A stretch of 64,000 nt of DNA, from contig NZ_CP098755.1 in NCBI RefSeq assembly GCF_023746555.1, positions 2,863,001 through 2,927,000 on the forward strand, given 5' to 3'. This document shows, one piece after another, positions 50,972 to 59,880 of this stretch (its first letter is position 1; each line of letters starts with the position of its first letter). The DNA comes from Brevibacillus ruminantium (GTDB lineage: Bacteria; Bacillota; Bacilli; Brevibacillales; Brevibacillaceae). Under the pieces are notes generated by a model that did not search any database, was not told the origin of the DNA, and saw nothing but the letters and a program-made list of their open reading frames with translations. Both the position numbers and the translations under genes were made by a program.

Positions 50972-52192
50972 CTACGCTCGCTTCTTCAGCAAATCGGAAT
51001 GAGTACGAAGCGACTGATGAATTCGTTCCTTGCCGCGCAAAAAGTGACCCGTATGACCATTTCGAACAGCCACTACCTCCGCAATAATGCTAAGTGCAAT
51101 TTCTTCCGGGGAGTCCGCTCCGATGTCCAACCCAACCGGATTGTGCAGGCGAAGGAACGGGGCCGAAGGCAGGGAAGCCGACTCCTCCCTGATTGCGTCC
51201 AGCATGCGCTGACAGCGCGTCCGTGGACCGAGAACACCGATATACGGTGCATCCGTCTGCAAGCAAAAGCGGAGCGCTTCCTGATCCCGTTCCAGATGAT
51301 GGTTCATGATCACCACATAGCTGCGGTTCCCGATTTTTAGCGGTGCAAATTGCTGTTTATCATCGGTAAGTATCCGGATCGTCCCTGGAAACCGTTCCGC
51401 CGTGTTATAGCCGGGTCGCGGGTCCACAACAGTCGTACGAAAGCCCATCGACACACTTGCCTGGGCCAGCGGTAAGGCATCATGACCAGCTCCGAAAATA
51501 ACCAGTTCAATCGGAGGGATGTAAAGATCGACAAAGATTGCAGCCTCTTCCCCGTCAATCTGAGAAAAACAGATCGTACCCGGTTTCGGATTTTGCTGTT
51601 GGAACACTTCCTTTGCTTTGGCCAATGCCTGCATGTCAAGAGCGGAATCACCAAGACTCCCTGCCATATCCCCGCACTCGGACAGGAACAGACGGCGAGG
51701 TGATGCGGCATGCGGATCGATATTAAGGTCAAGGCGTGAAAACAGCAGACAGGCTTGCTCCCTAGAAACCGCACGTACAAAGGCTTGAAACGCATCCAAA
51801 CCTTCTTCGTAATCGGTTGCCTTTTCATTACTTTGCCCGCCATCTCCTGTCTGCCACCAGCGGACGAGTTCCGGGGTCAGCGGTTCAATCAAAAGCTCAA
51901 CCGTGCCGGGACAACCAAGACCCAGTCCCCAAACCAATTCCTCATCCATGACGTAGGTTTTCAGCCTCGGGCGTCCCTTCGTCATCACTTCTTTGGCTAC
52001 CTCCGCGACATCCGCTTCCAGGCAGCCGCCAGAGATCATGCCAGTATACGTTCCTTCCTCGTCGATCAGCATCTTGGCGCCCTCGCGCCGGTATGCGGAG
52101 CCCTTGACACGAACAACCGTTGCCAAAGCGTATTGTCTTTGTGTTGCCGCAACTTCTCGTAAATGATTGAACACCAGGTGGTCTTTCAACAT
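50972..52192 (-). CDS. xdhC: XdhC-family molybdenum cofactor chaperone
   Basis: A 406-residue XdhC/CoxI-type protein that binds Moco and delivers it, sulfurated, to xanthine-dehydrogenase-family enzymes. N-terminal half ATVVRVKGSAYRREGAKML and ISGGCLEADV; C-terminal Rossmann half IFGAGHDALPLAQ and IGVLGPR. Sits among the hydroxylase genes and is intact, in contrast to moxR and coxE beside it. Confidence 0.92.
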   Translation of the reverse strand: MLKDHLVFNHLREVAATQRQYALATVVRVKGSAYRREGAKMLIDEEGTYTGMISGGCLEADVAEVAKEVMTKGRPRLKTYVMDEELVWGLGLGCPGTVELLIEPLTPELVRWWQTGDGGQSNEKATDYEEGLDAFQAFVRAVSREQACLLFSRLDLNIDPHAASPRRLFLSECGDMAGSLGDSALDMQALAKAKEVFQQQNPKPGTICFSQIDGEEAAIFVDLYIPPIELVIFGAGHDALPLAQASVSMGFRTTVVDPRPGYNTAERFPGTIRILTDDKQQFAPLKIGNRSYVVIMNHHLERDQEALRFCLQTDAPYIGVLGPRTRCQRMLDAIREESASLPSAPFLRLHNPVGLDIGADSPEEIALSIIAEVVAVRNGHTGHFLRGKERIHQSLRTHSDLLKKRA

Positions 52193-52193
52193 A

Positions 52194-52890
52194 TCACCTC
52201 CAAAGACGAACCCTCTCAGCCAATTTGCGATAGGAGACAGGTTGATTTTCCGAAGTAAACAGACCGATATAGGGAAGAGCCGTTTTCATGCCGATTGCGG
52301 ACGGTTCATAGCCGGCGATGTCAAGCAAGGGATTCAGCCAGATAAGAAGATCAGTCCGGGCTGCGATGATTTCCATTGCCTGCTGAAGCCTGCCCGGATC
52401 TCCCGTATCCAGACCGTCGCTTGCGATCAGTACCACAGTATTTTCCCGCAGCAAGCGATCACCGTATTGTTGAACAAACGTACAGAGGGACTCACCAATC
52501 CGCATCCCGCCACCCCACTGCGTCGCATCAGCTATGATCACCGGTTGATTGCCAGCTTTTCCATGGTGGAAAGCACCACTGATTCTTCTCAAATGCGTGG
52601 AAAAGAGAAAGACCTTCGTTCCGTGAACACAAGCCGATACAGCAGCGGCAAACAGCAAAAAGCTGTCGGCAAAACCACTCATGGAACGGCTGCCATCACA
52701 AAAGAGAAGAAATCGGGCCTCTTTCGGCCTCCTTTTTTTTCCAGACGAGTGAAAAAGGCTCCCCACCCGTTTGGATGGCTTTTCGAATGGGGTGCCGAAA
52801 GTGCAACAGAGCTCCGCGATCCCTGGATTCGCACGTTCGCTTTCGCCTCAGCCTGCAAGCAAAAATCAGTTGCCGTGCTGCCTCTTTCAT
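52194..52890 (-). pseudogene. Truncated, frameshifted CoxE-like VWA protein gene
   Basis: The C-terminal von Willebrand A domain is intact in one frame (CDGSRSMSGF MIDAS, ASDGLDTGDP). Its missing upstream part continues in another frame (HPIRKAIQTGGEPFSLVW), and the two join exactly if one base is removed from an eight-base homopolymer at 52733-52740. The N-terminal portion expected of CoxE (well over 100 residues) is absent. CoxE with a MoxR ATPase normally remodels the hydroxylase metal centre. A sequencing error would explain the homopolymer shift but not the truncation. Confidence 0.8.
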
Positions 52891-52903
52891 CAAACCGGAG
52901 GGG

Positions 52904-53370
52904 TCAGGAACGATCCGCGACGCCAGGAACTTTTCGCAGCTCCAACGTTCGCAAACGCTGCAGCGTGTGGGCAATCTGGTGAGCGAGCTGCGTATCGATT
53001 TCCGGCACTTTTACCTGGATGATCGCCGTTTCCTTTTCAAAATCGGGAAAACGGCACCCATTGGTACAGGCAGCGGCGTCGCAGCGCATCACTCAATTCT
53101 CGTGTCCGATTGGAGGTGAGGATCACGTAAGGACGATGCTTGGCTATCGATACCCTCGTAGCATTGGAGCCGGATCAACCGCGTGTCCAAAATGCGGGCC
53201 AATGTCTTGGCGATCTCTGTTTTGCCCACCCCGGCAGGCCCTTCTACGAGCAGCGGTTTTTCCAGCTTGAGGACGAGATGGAGCGCCATGGTGAGCGATT
53301 GATCAGCGACGTATTGATGCTGGTAGAAATCTCGCTCCATTTTCTCTAACGCAGGCTGATGCTTGCTCAT
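52904..53370 (-). pseudogene. Degenerate MoxR/CoxD-like AAA+ ATPase gene
   Basis: ATG at 53370 (GGAAGGAG upstream, overlapping the FAD-subunit stop as ATGA) opens a good MoxR start with Walker A EGPAGVGKTE and RLQCYEGID. Then about 90 residues including Walker B are missing: homology resumes in another frame at PYVILTSNRTRELSDALRR, and again in a third at FPDFEKETAIIQVKVPEID, ending at 52904. Deletion plus frameshift; non-functional as AAA+ ATPase. Confidence 0.85.
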
Positions 53371-54239
53371 GCTGCTCCTTCCGGAAGCAAGAGCTGAATC
53401 AATGCCCGTTCTGTATAGATACGGCAAAGATGTTCACGATATTCAGCTGATGCAAACAGGTCACTTCCCATTTCTCCTTCGTTTGGCGCCAAAGCTGCCG
53501 CTTCCTTGATCAGCGCTTCCGATGGCACATTGCCAAGAAGATGACTCTCCGCGCCCAATGCACGATAGGGAATATCTCCTACCCCGTTTATACCGATCCG
53601 TGCGTAATTGATCACGCCATCCGCATCTAATCCGACCAGGGCACATACCCCGACGACGGCATACCCGGAAGCCGGATGAGCGTATTTCAGATAGACGCTT
53701 TTTACTTCGGGCGGAGGGATCAGAAAAGAAACGGAGGTCAACATGCTGTTATCCGGAAGTGCGGAGACAAGCGGGCCGAGGAAAAAGCCGTCCAAGTCGA
53801 TCAGTTCCTTGCCAGCTTCTCCGCAAACTTCCAGCATGGCTTCCAGCGCCAGTGCGACACCAGGCAAATCGGCTGCTGGATCGGCATGCGCCAAATTTCC
53901 CCCGACCGTGCCCCGATGTCTGACCTGCAAATCACCGATCACTCTGGCAGCATCGGCCAGCACCGGGAGATGCTCCAGGATCAGCGGGTCCCTCTGCACC
54001 TGATGATGGGTCGTCAACGCCCCGACCACCAGCCGATTACCGTCCTTGCGAATGCCGCGAAGCTCATCAATCCTGCTGATATCAATCAACGTACCCGGCG
54101 AAGTCAGCCGAAATTTCATCAGCGGGATCAGACTGTGTCCACCAGCGAGCAGCTTGCCCTCACCATTGCTCTCTTGCAACAAACGAATGGCATCCTCGAC
54201 CGTATCCGCCTTTACGTAGCCAAACGAGCTTGGTATCAT
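53367..54239 (-). CDS. Molybdenum hydroxylase FAD-binding subunit (CoxM-like)
   Basis: A 290-residue FAD subunit: AGGHSLIPLMKFR and TVGGNLAHADPAADLP flavin motifs, then the CO_deh_flav_C domain. ATG at 54239 follows GGAGGGAAGG and overlaps the large-subunit stop; the frame runs open to 54437 without support. It passes electrons from the Fe-S subunit to the acceptor. Confidence 0.92.
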   Translation of the reverse strand: MIPSSFGYVKADTVEDAIRLLQESNGEGKLLAGGHSLIPLMKFRLTSPGTLIDISRIDELRGIRKDGNRLVVGALTTHHQVQRDPLILEHLPVLADAARVIGDLQVRHRGTVGGNLAHADPAADLPGVALALEAMLEVCGEAGKELIDLDGFFLGPLVSALPDNSMLTSVSFLIPPPEVKSVYLKYAHPASGYAVVGVCALVGLDADGVINYARIGINGVGDIPYRALGAESHLLGNVPSEALIKEAAALAPNEGEMGSDLFASAEYREHLCRIYTERALIQLLLPEGAA

Positions 54240-56584
54240 ACGCCTTCCCTCCTGTCCTGCATCGCCTTCCATACTTTTTCCGGTGTGAGCGGCATGTCGA
54301 GATCCTCGACGCCAAATGGCTGGAGTGCATCCATAACCGCATTGACCACTGCGGGTGGCGCTGCCGTCGTGCCCGTCTCTCCGATTCCCTTTGCACCCAG
54401 TGGGTTGACCGGAGAGGGGGTCTCGGTATACTGCCATTCAATTTTCGGGAAAAAGCGAGCCTTTGGCATGGCATAGTCCATAAAAGTACCGGAGAGCAGT
54501 TGGCCGTTGTCGCTGTATACGGCACCTTCCCATAACGCCTGCCCGACTCCCTGGGCAACCCCGCCGTGCACCTGGCCTTCTGCCAAAAGCGGATTGATCA
54601 CCCGGCCGACGTCATCCACAGCGATATAGCGCTTCAGCATGACTTCCCCTGTATCTTTATCAATCTCCACCACGCAAATATGCGCCCCGAATGGGTAGAC
54701 GAAGTTGGTCGGATCAAAGAAAGACTGTGCTTCCAGAGAAGGCTCCACATCATCCGGGAGATTCCAGGCAAAGTTGGCAGAACGCGCAATTTCCTGGAAA
54801 GTCTTCGTCCTTCCGGGAACTCCTTTCACCGAGAAAACCCCCTCGGCAAACTCCAGATCCTCCGCGGCCACCTCCAACTCATGGGCCGCAATTCGTTTCG
54901 CCTTTGCCACGACGCGATCAGCGGCAATCGCTACGGCTGCCCCGCCTACTGCCGTTGCCCGCGACCCGTATGTTCCCCAGCCCATGGAAATACTCTGTGT
55001 ATCTCCGTGGACCAGCTCAATATCTTCAATCGGTATGCCCAGTTTATCGGCCACGATCTGTGAAAATGAGGTCGCTGTTCCTTGTCCGTGCGGTGATGTG
55101 CCTGTGTAGACCGAGACTTTGCCACTCGGATGAACACGCACGGTACTGTTTTCCCACACGCCTCCTTGAAACCCGATCGCACCCGCCACTTTGGAAGGGC
55201 CGAAGCCACATAGCTCTACATAAGTAGAGATACCGATGCCAAGCAGTCTTCCTTGGGCACGCAGCTCCTCCTGCTCCTTCCGCAGTGCTTCATACCCGGC
55301 CGTTTCCAAAGCCTTTTCCAGAGTCAGCTCATAGTGACCGCTGTCATAGAGCAGCCCCATGGCTGTCGTGTAAGGAAAGAGTTCTGTCGGAATGAGATTC
55401 TTTTTCCGAACTTCGAGCGGGTCCATGCCAACCTTCCGCGCAAAAAGATCCACCATTCGCTCAATTTGAAAAGTCGCTTCCGGCTTTCCTGCTCCGCGGT
55501 AGGCGTCTGTCGGCGTCGTATTGGTGTAGACGCCGTACGTAACAACCTCTGCCTGGGGAATCTGGTAGGCTCCGGTAACCATTAATCCAAAGTCAATCGT
55601 GGGGCAGCCCGCACCGAAGGTAGAAAGATAGGCGCCCAAATTTGCCGTGTTTTTGACCCGAATGGCTGTAAACGTCCCATCTTTATTGCCGGCGAGCTCC
55701 ACCTCGATCACTTCATCTCTGGCATGTGTTGTCGCCAGGAAATGCTCTCGGCGTTCTTCTACCCATTTCACAGGGCGCTTCAGCTCACGTGCGGCATGGC
55801 CGACGACTGCTTCCTCCGTATACGTGGCAATCTTTGCTCCGAAGCCGCCGCCGACATCAGGTGCCACGATACGCAATTTGCTTTCTGGTACACCAAGCAC
55901 GTCCGAGTAGATCATCCGGTGGATATGCGGGTTTTGCGAGGTACACCAGATTGTCAATTCGCCGCCGCCCGGATTATACTGAGCCACTGCAGCCCTGGTT
56001 TCCATCGGGTTGGGAATGACTCGCTGGTTGTACAGGCGTTGTTTGACCACTACCTCCGCCTGAGCAAACACTTCATCCGGGATCTCGCCGGCCTTCCAAA
56101 GCAAGGCGAGGTTTTGTGGAACGTCTTCGTGAAGCAGCGGTGCCCCTTCGGCAAGAGCCTTTTCCTGATGCGTCACGGATGGCAGCTCCTCATAGTCCAC
56201 GGAAATCAAATCGAGCGCATCCCTGGCTATGTAACGATCTTCAGCGATCACAACCGCGACTGCCTCACCTGCGTACAGTACTTTTTCCGTTGCCAGCGGA
56301 CTTCTGTCCTTTGCCTTTAAATCGGCACCAGGGACATACCACATGGTGGGCACTGGCCTTACTTTTCCGAACAAGTCTGCAGCCGTAAAAACTGCTGCGA
56401 CGCCTGGATGCTGTTTGGCCTTGTCGGTGTCAATGCCTTTGATGCGTGCATGCGCAAACGGACTGCGCAGAAAGGCAGCATGAAGCATTCCCGGCAATTT
56501 CATGTCATCCGTAAACATGCCGTTCCCGGTTAGAAGACGCGTATCTTCCTTTCGTTTGACTGGCGCTCCGATCATCTTGGCCAT
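54236..56584 (-). CDS. Molybdenum hydroxylase large subunit (CoxL-like, form II)
   Basis: The 782-residue molybdopterin-cytosine-dinucleotide-type catalytic subunit of the xanthine dehydrogenase family. It has GGGFGAKI, AYRGAGKPE at the active-site loop and the catalytic Glu in GIGETGT. True CO dehydrogenases (form I) carry AYxCSFR, so this AYRGAG enzyme is form II, with unknown substrate (aldehyde, purine or other N-heterocycle). It abuts the Fe-S subunit gene (TAG then ATG). Confidence 0.93.
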   Translation of the reverse strand: MAKMIGAPVKRKEDTRLLTGNGMFTDDMKLPGMLHAAFLRSPFAHARIKGIDTDKAKQHPGVAAVFTAADLFGKVRPVPTMWYVPGADLKAKDRSPLATEKVLYAGEAVAVVIAEDRYIARDALDLISVDYEELPSVTHQEKALAEGAPLLHEDVPQNLALLWKAGEIPDEVFAQAEVVVKQRLYNQRVIPNPMETRAAVAQYNPGGGELTIWCTSQNPHIHRMIYSDVLGVPESKLRIVAPDVGGGFGAKIATYTEEAVVGHAARELKRPVKWVEERREHFLATTHARDEVIEVELAGNKDGTFTAIRVKNTANLGAYLSTFGAGCPTIDFGLMVTGAYQIPQAEVVTYGVYTNTTPTDAYRGAGKPEATFQIERMVDLFARKVGMDPLEVRKKNLIPTELFPYTTAMGLLYDSGHYELTLEKALETAGYEALRKEQEELRAQGRLLGIGISTYVELCGFGPSKVAGAIGFQGGVWENSTVRVHPSGKVSVYTGTSPHGQGTATSFSQIVADKLGIPIEDIELVHGDTQSISMGWGTYGSRATAVGGAAVAIAADRVVAKAKRIAAHELEVAAEDLEFAEGVFSVKGVPGRTKTFQEIARSANFAWNLPDDVEPSLEAQSFFDPTNFVYPFGAHICVVEIDKDTGEVMLKRYIAVDDVGRVINPLLAEGQVHGGVAQGVGQALWEGAVYSDNGQLLSGTFMDYAMPKARFFPKIEWQYTETPSPVNPLGAKGIGETGTTAAPPAVVNAVMDALQPFGVEDLDMPLTPEKVWKAMQDRREGV

Positions 56585-57112
56585 CTATTCTCCCTCCCCG
56601 ATCGGTACTGAATGGGATTCGGCGACAGCATGGGCTGTTTTGGCCATCTCACTTGCCGCATACATCACCGCATCCACGATGAACTGATAACCTGTGCAGC
56701 GGCAGATGACCCCCTCCAAGGCTTCCCGCACTTCCGCCTCTGTAGGAGAAGCATTTTCCCGCAACAGACCGACCATCGCCATCAGGACACCCGGCGTACA
56801 AAAACCGCACTGCAGCCCATGCTTTTCCCAGAAGCCCTGCTGGATGGGATGCAGGCGCTTAGGCTCGCCCAGTCCTTCCACAGTCGTGATCCTGGACCCG
56901 TCTGCCTGAACAGCCAGCATGGTACAGGACTTCACCGCTTCCCCGTTTACGAGTACCGTACAGGCTCCGCATTGGCTGGTGTCGCAGCCGATATGCGTTC
57001 CGGTCAAATTTAAGGTTTCACGCAGAAAATGAACCAGAAGCATGCGCGGTTCAATCTCCGCTTGTCTTTCCACGTCGTTTACGGTCACTGAAATGTTGCA
57101 TCTTCTGTACAT
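56585..57112 (-). CDS. Molybdenum hydroxylase 2Fe-2S subunit (CoxS-like)
   Basis: A 175-residue protein with a plant-type ferredoxin domain ([11 protein letters not shown], plus Cys at VKSC) and an all-helical second 2Fe-2S domain (CGFC, CRCTGY). It relays electrons from Mo to FAD. GAGGAGGTG precedes the ATG at 57112. About 15 extra residues follow the usual C-terminus. Confidence 0.94.
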   Translation of the reverse strand: MYRRCNISVTVNDVERQAEIEPRMLLVHFLRETLNLTGTHIGCDTSQCGACTVLVNGEAVKSCTMLAVQADGSRITTVEGLGEPKRLHPIQQGFWEKHGLQCGFCTPGVLMAMVGLLRENASPTEAEVREALEGVICRCTGYQFIVDAVMYAASEMAKTAHAVAESHSVPIGEGE

Positions 57113-57138
57113 TGAGACACCTCCTCATCATTCGTTCC

Positions 57139-57615
57139 TTACGAGTGAGAAAACATTTGCCCCATTTCTTTCTCTGCTGCCTTAAAAAACTGCCCGATGA
57201 CCAGCTTGGCGACTCCGTTCATCACACGCTGTCCCACTGAAGCCAGCAAACCGGTCACCTGGACTTCTGCCGTACATTGAAGCTCGGTCCCCTCGCCTGC
57301 GGCAGCCAATTTCATCTCTGCAACAGCGTCAATTTCGCCAGGACCTCCTTTTCCTTTGACCACCAGACGATAAAAGGCCGGTTCCTGCTGATCCTCTTGC
57401 CTCACTTGGCAGGTAAACAATCCTTTTACCGGTCCCACGCTAATCCCCATCTCCGCATGGTATAAATTCTCTTGGATGTGAGAAAAGGTTTGACAGCCTG
57501 GGATCGCCTTTCGTAGCACCTCCTCGTCCTGCATTCCATTCCAGACGGCCTCCAGAGGCAAGCGGAATTGATGTGTGTACTCGATTTTCAGAAGCTCCTC
57601 CCCTTTCATCCTCAA
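57139..57615 (-). CDS. CoxG-like SRPBCC-domain protein
   Basis: A 150-158-residue START/SRPBCC protein: KIEYTHQFRLPLEAVWNGM, AIPGCQ and GPVKGLFTC match CoxG, which anchors or assists the hydroxylase at the membrane. First gene after the sigma-54 promoter. The frame starts with TTG (57615) and ATG (57609), but AAAGGGGAGGAG lies after both; the CTG at 57591 has proper spacing and gives the family N-terminus (x-KIEY), so a CTG start is possible. Confidence 0.88.
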   Translation of the reverse strand: MRMKGEELLKIEYTHQFRLPLEAVWNGMQDEEVLRKAIPGCQTFSHIQENLYHAEMGISVGPVKGLFTCQVRQEDQQEPAFYRLVVKGKGGPGEIDAVAEMKLAAAGEGTELQCTAEVQVTGLLASVGQRVMNGVAKLVIGQFFKAAEKEMGQMFSHS

Positions 57616-57669
57616 GTTACTCTGCTGCTCTTTAAAAAATGAGCAGGTCTTTTTTTACCCTACCTAGTC

Positions 57670-57684
57670 GCAAGTATCATGCCA
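57670..57684 (-). promoter_or_regulatory. Sigma-54 promoter of the hydroxylase/oxoprolinase gene set
   Basis: Minus strand TGGCATGATACTTGC: TGGCAT at -24, five bases, TTGC at -12, agreeing with consensus TGGCAC-N5-TTGC at all but one base. It lies about 55 nt before the first gene and is the only such match I found near the cluster. Confidence 0.88.
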
Positions 57685-57734
57685 GTCTGTTTTTTGTCTG
57701 AATAGTATGAAAATTATTGTGACGAAAGAGAAAC

Positions 57735-57773
57735 TCTTTCACTTTTGCATGATGTTCTTTCATTTTTGAAAGA
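57735..57773. promoter_or_regulatory. Upstream activator-like sequences for the sigma-54 promoter
   Basis: TCTTTCA-CTTT-TGCATGA (57735-57752) and TCTTTCA-TTTT-TGAAAGA (57756-57773, perfect dyad) lie 50-90 bp upstream of the -24. A further palindrome GAAAGAG-AAA-CTCTTTC (57724-57740) overlaps the first. Centres are about two helical turns apart. Related elements stand before the activator gene. Confidence 0.7.
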
Positions 57774-58005
57774 CTCTTGCTGACGAAGCCTTTTCACAGC
57801 CTCGCCATAAGCGCAGGAGAAAGGCAAAAACAGAGATGGCAAAAAACGCTCGCAGTATTTCTGTCTGCCAGCGTCGGGGATTCTGCCTTTTTTGTGTTAG
57901 AAACGTCATGTCATTTTTCGTAAAAGAGAAGGTGACCGTTTGTATTCACCAATTTGTCCCGATGAGAGGAGAATACGGTCATGACGGTTTTGTTTTGCAG
58001 CCTAC
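57774..58005. other. Intergenic remainder after the MaoC pair
   Basis: Between the enhancer region and the MaoC-like stop at 58006 I see no ORF with a ribosome site and no clear terminator; a plus-strand open frame from 57836 continues as antisense of the MaoC-like gene and is rejected. Confidence 0.4.
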
Positions 58006-58389
58006 TCAAGATTTTCGAACAGCAAAAGAGGTGCTCGCCTTGACCTCCCCATGTTCATTGGTTGCTTCTGCTTCGCACAGCCACGTTTCTTCTGTCTCAT
58101 TGACCACTTTTCCGGTGACGACGATTCGTTCCCCCGGTCTCGTCATCGCTCGAAAACGTGTAGAGAAGCGAAGCAACTGATCCGGCCCGCACCAGCTTTC
58201 GATGGCCTGGCCGATAAACCCCTTGATCAGCATGCCGTGTGCAATGACCCCGTCCAAACCAGCTTGTTCTGCAAAGGAAGCAACCGTATGGATCGGGTTA
58301 AAGTCCCCCGAAGCACCTGCATAGCGTACCAATTGCGTATGCGTGATCTCGCCTTTGTCCACTGGCGGAAATACTTTACCGATCTGCAT
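58006..58389 (-). CDS. MaoC-like (R)-hydratase domain protein
   Basis: A 127-residue hot-dog protein with the hydratase-2 catalytic signature GDFNPIH (Asp and His) and GVIAHGMLIKGF. It follows its partner by 18 nt. Together they resemble the two-gene MaoC/FAS1-type dehydratases (HadAB-like) acting on acyl thioesters or, in some clusters, on catabolic intermediates. Substrate unknown. Confidence 0.88.
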   Translation of the reverse strand: MQIGKVFPPVDKGEITHTQLVRYAGASGDFNPIHTVASFAEQAGLDGVIAHGMLIKGFIGQAIESWCGPDQLLRFSTRFRAMTRPGERIVVTGKVVNETEETWLCEAEATNEHGEVKASTSFAVRKS

Positions 58390-58407
58390 TATTTGATCAC
58401 CGTCCCT

Positions 58408-58806
58408 TCAGCCTCTTTCAATAATGGTCGAGCGGCTGATCAACACCACTTCGCCTCGCTCGTTCTGATACTTTTGTTCCACCACGACAAAATTCATCCC
58501 TGCTTTTGTATAGGCTTTCGTAACCTCTCCATAGCAAGTAATCTGATCGCCAACAGCCAAGGTGCCCAGATACTCGTACTCTTGGCTGGCATGAAGCACC
58601 TTTTTCATATCAAGTCGCAGGGCCTGCTCCAGTGGAACCTGGCTCCCCCAAAATTCAATGACTGTTGCAAATGTGGGCGGGACGCGGCTGCCCGTTTGGT
58701 AGACAGGATTGGGATCCCCGATAGCCTGGGCAAATTCTTTTACCTTTCCTGCTTCAATGGTGAACGTAAACGGTTCAAACCGGATTCCTGTTCGCGATTC
58801 GGTCAT
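58408..58806 (-). CDS. MaoC N-terminal-type dehydratase subunit
   Basis: A 132-residue hot-dog protein of the FAS1-like/MaoC N-terminal dehydratase family: FAQAIGDPNPVY and VPPTFATVIEFWG. It lacks the catalytic Asp/His pair of its neighbour, as expected of the structural partner in a heterodimer. GAAGGAGG precedes the ATG. Confidence 0.86.
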   Translation of the reverse strand: MTESRTGIRFEPFTFTIEAGKVKEFAQAIGDPNPVYQTGSRVPPTFATVIEFWGSQVPLEQALRLDMKKVLHASQEYEYLGTLAVGDQITCYGEVTKAYTKAGMNFVVVEQKYQNERGEVVLISRSTIIERG

Positions 58807-58878
58807 GAATTTTTCCTCCTTCTACTATCCTTCAACGGTATCACTTGTAAGGGGCTGGCAACCCCAACTCCAAATCCG

Positions 58879-59457
58879 TTATGCCACTTCCTTTTTTTCC
58901 GTCCATTTAAACAAGAGGAAAACGGAAGCTGCCAGCAAAATCGCGATCAGCAATCGCAGTTTGTTTTCCGCAAGAAAAACCAGATCATGTCCGATGAATG
59001 TTTCCATGACGAGTGAGGGCGTTTTGCCTATTACCGTAGCCAGAAAAAAGTCAGCGAAGGGAATTTTGGAAAAGGATGCACCGACGTTTACGACGCCAGA
59101 GGGAATCAGCGGGTTCACTCGGAGCAGGATCAGTGTGAGCAAACGGCGTGCCCGAGACATCTCGGCAAGTCTTCGGAGCAAGCGAGTTTCGCCCACCTTC
59201 TGCAGCTTCTCCGAACGGGAAATCCCCCAGCGATAGAGCAAAAAGGAGACGACTGCCCCCAAAATTTCACCAGTGAGTGAAATGAGAAAACCTCCCCATA
59301 AACCAAACACAACGGCATTGGCAGCCGAGAGAAACAATGACGGCAATACGCCTGCCACGCTGATCAACACATTAATAAGCAAACTGGCGATAATCGCAAA
59401 GATGCCCCAAGAGCGAATCCATTCTGCTGTCGTGACAACCAAATCTGACACATTCAT
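58879..59457 (-). CDS. TVP38/TMEM64 (DedA-like) membrane protein
   Basis: A 192-residue SNARE-associated/VTT-domain protein with about five hydrophobic segments; the family cores are GGFLISLTGEILGAVVSFLLYR and RVNPLIPSGVVNVGASFSKI. GAGGGGG stands before the ATG at 59457; the frame opens at 59475. Family members may act in lipid transport or scrambling. Confidence 0.88.
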   Translation of the reverse strand: MNVSDLVVTTAEWIRSWGIFAIIASLLINVLISVAGVLPSLFLSAANAVVFGLWGGFLISLTGEILGAVVSFLLYRWGISRSEKLQKVGETRLLRRLAEMSRARRLLTLILLRVNPLIPSGVVNVGASFSKIPFADFFLATVIGKTPSLVMETFIGHDLVFLAENKLRLLIAILLAASVFLLFKWTEKKEVA

Positions 59458-59880
59458 GTAGAGGGTCCCCCTCAATCTCTATTTACTTCACGTTTTCTAT
59501 CGTATTCCCTGCTAAACTACCAAAATATGTAATATTTTCGCTGAATTCTATGTCAAATTCACACATGCTTGAGGAAGGCCGTTGCGTTTACATCCTACCA
59601 TGAATCGATATCCATGGACAGCCGACGATCACAGGTGTCGGCCCGCTTCCACTGCCAGCGAATGGAGGGACGATTGGCCCGTCACGACTTTCCTTATGAG
59701 TGCCTCCATTATACATACGAAAAATGCGGACATGGGATTCGTTATCCATACATTCCAACTACGCATATCCGAATGAATGGTGGTACACCAGCGACGAATG
59801 CATATGCATATGCATCTGCACACTCCTGGGACCGCATTCTCGATTTTCTACAGAAAATCTCGCCCGACCCGTCTGCAAGC
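59458..59880. other. Intergenic stretch without recognised gene
   Basis: About 420 bp between the TVP38 gene and the terminator at 59888. Open frames on both strands (for example 59569-59907 plus) have no ribosome site and atypical composition. A run of overlapping ATGCAT units near 59800-59815 is the only notable pattern; no promoter could be assigned. Confidence 0.45.

Noticed and set aside
54236..56584. Annotation as true aerobic CO dehydrogenase
   Set aside because: The active-site loop is AYRGAG (form II), not the AYxCSFR of form I enzymes that oxidise CO.
57836..58180. 114-codon plus-strand ORF
   Set aside because: Its second half is antisense to the MaoC-like gene and no start signal is present.
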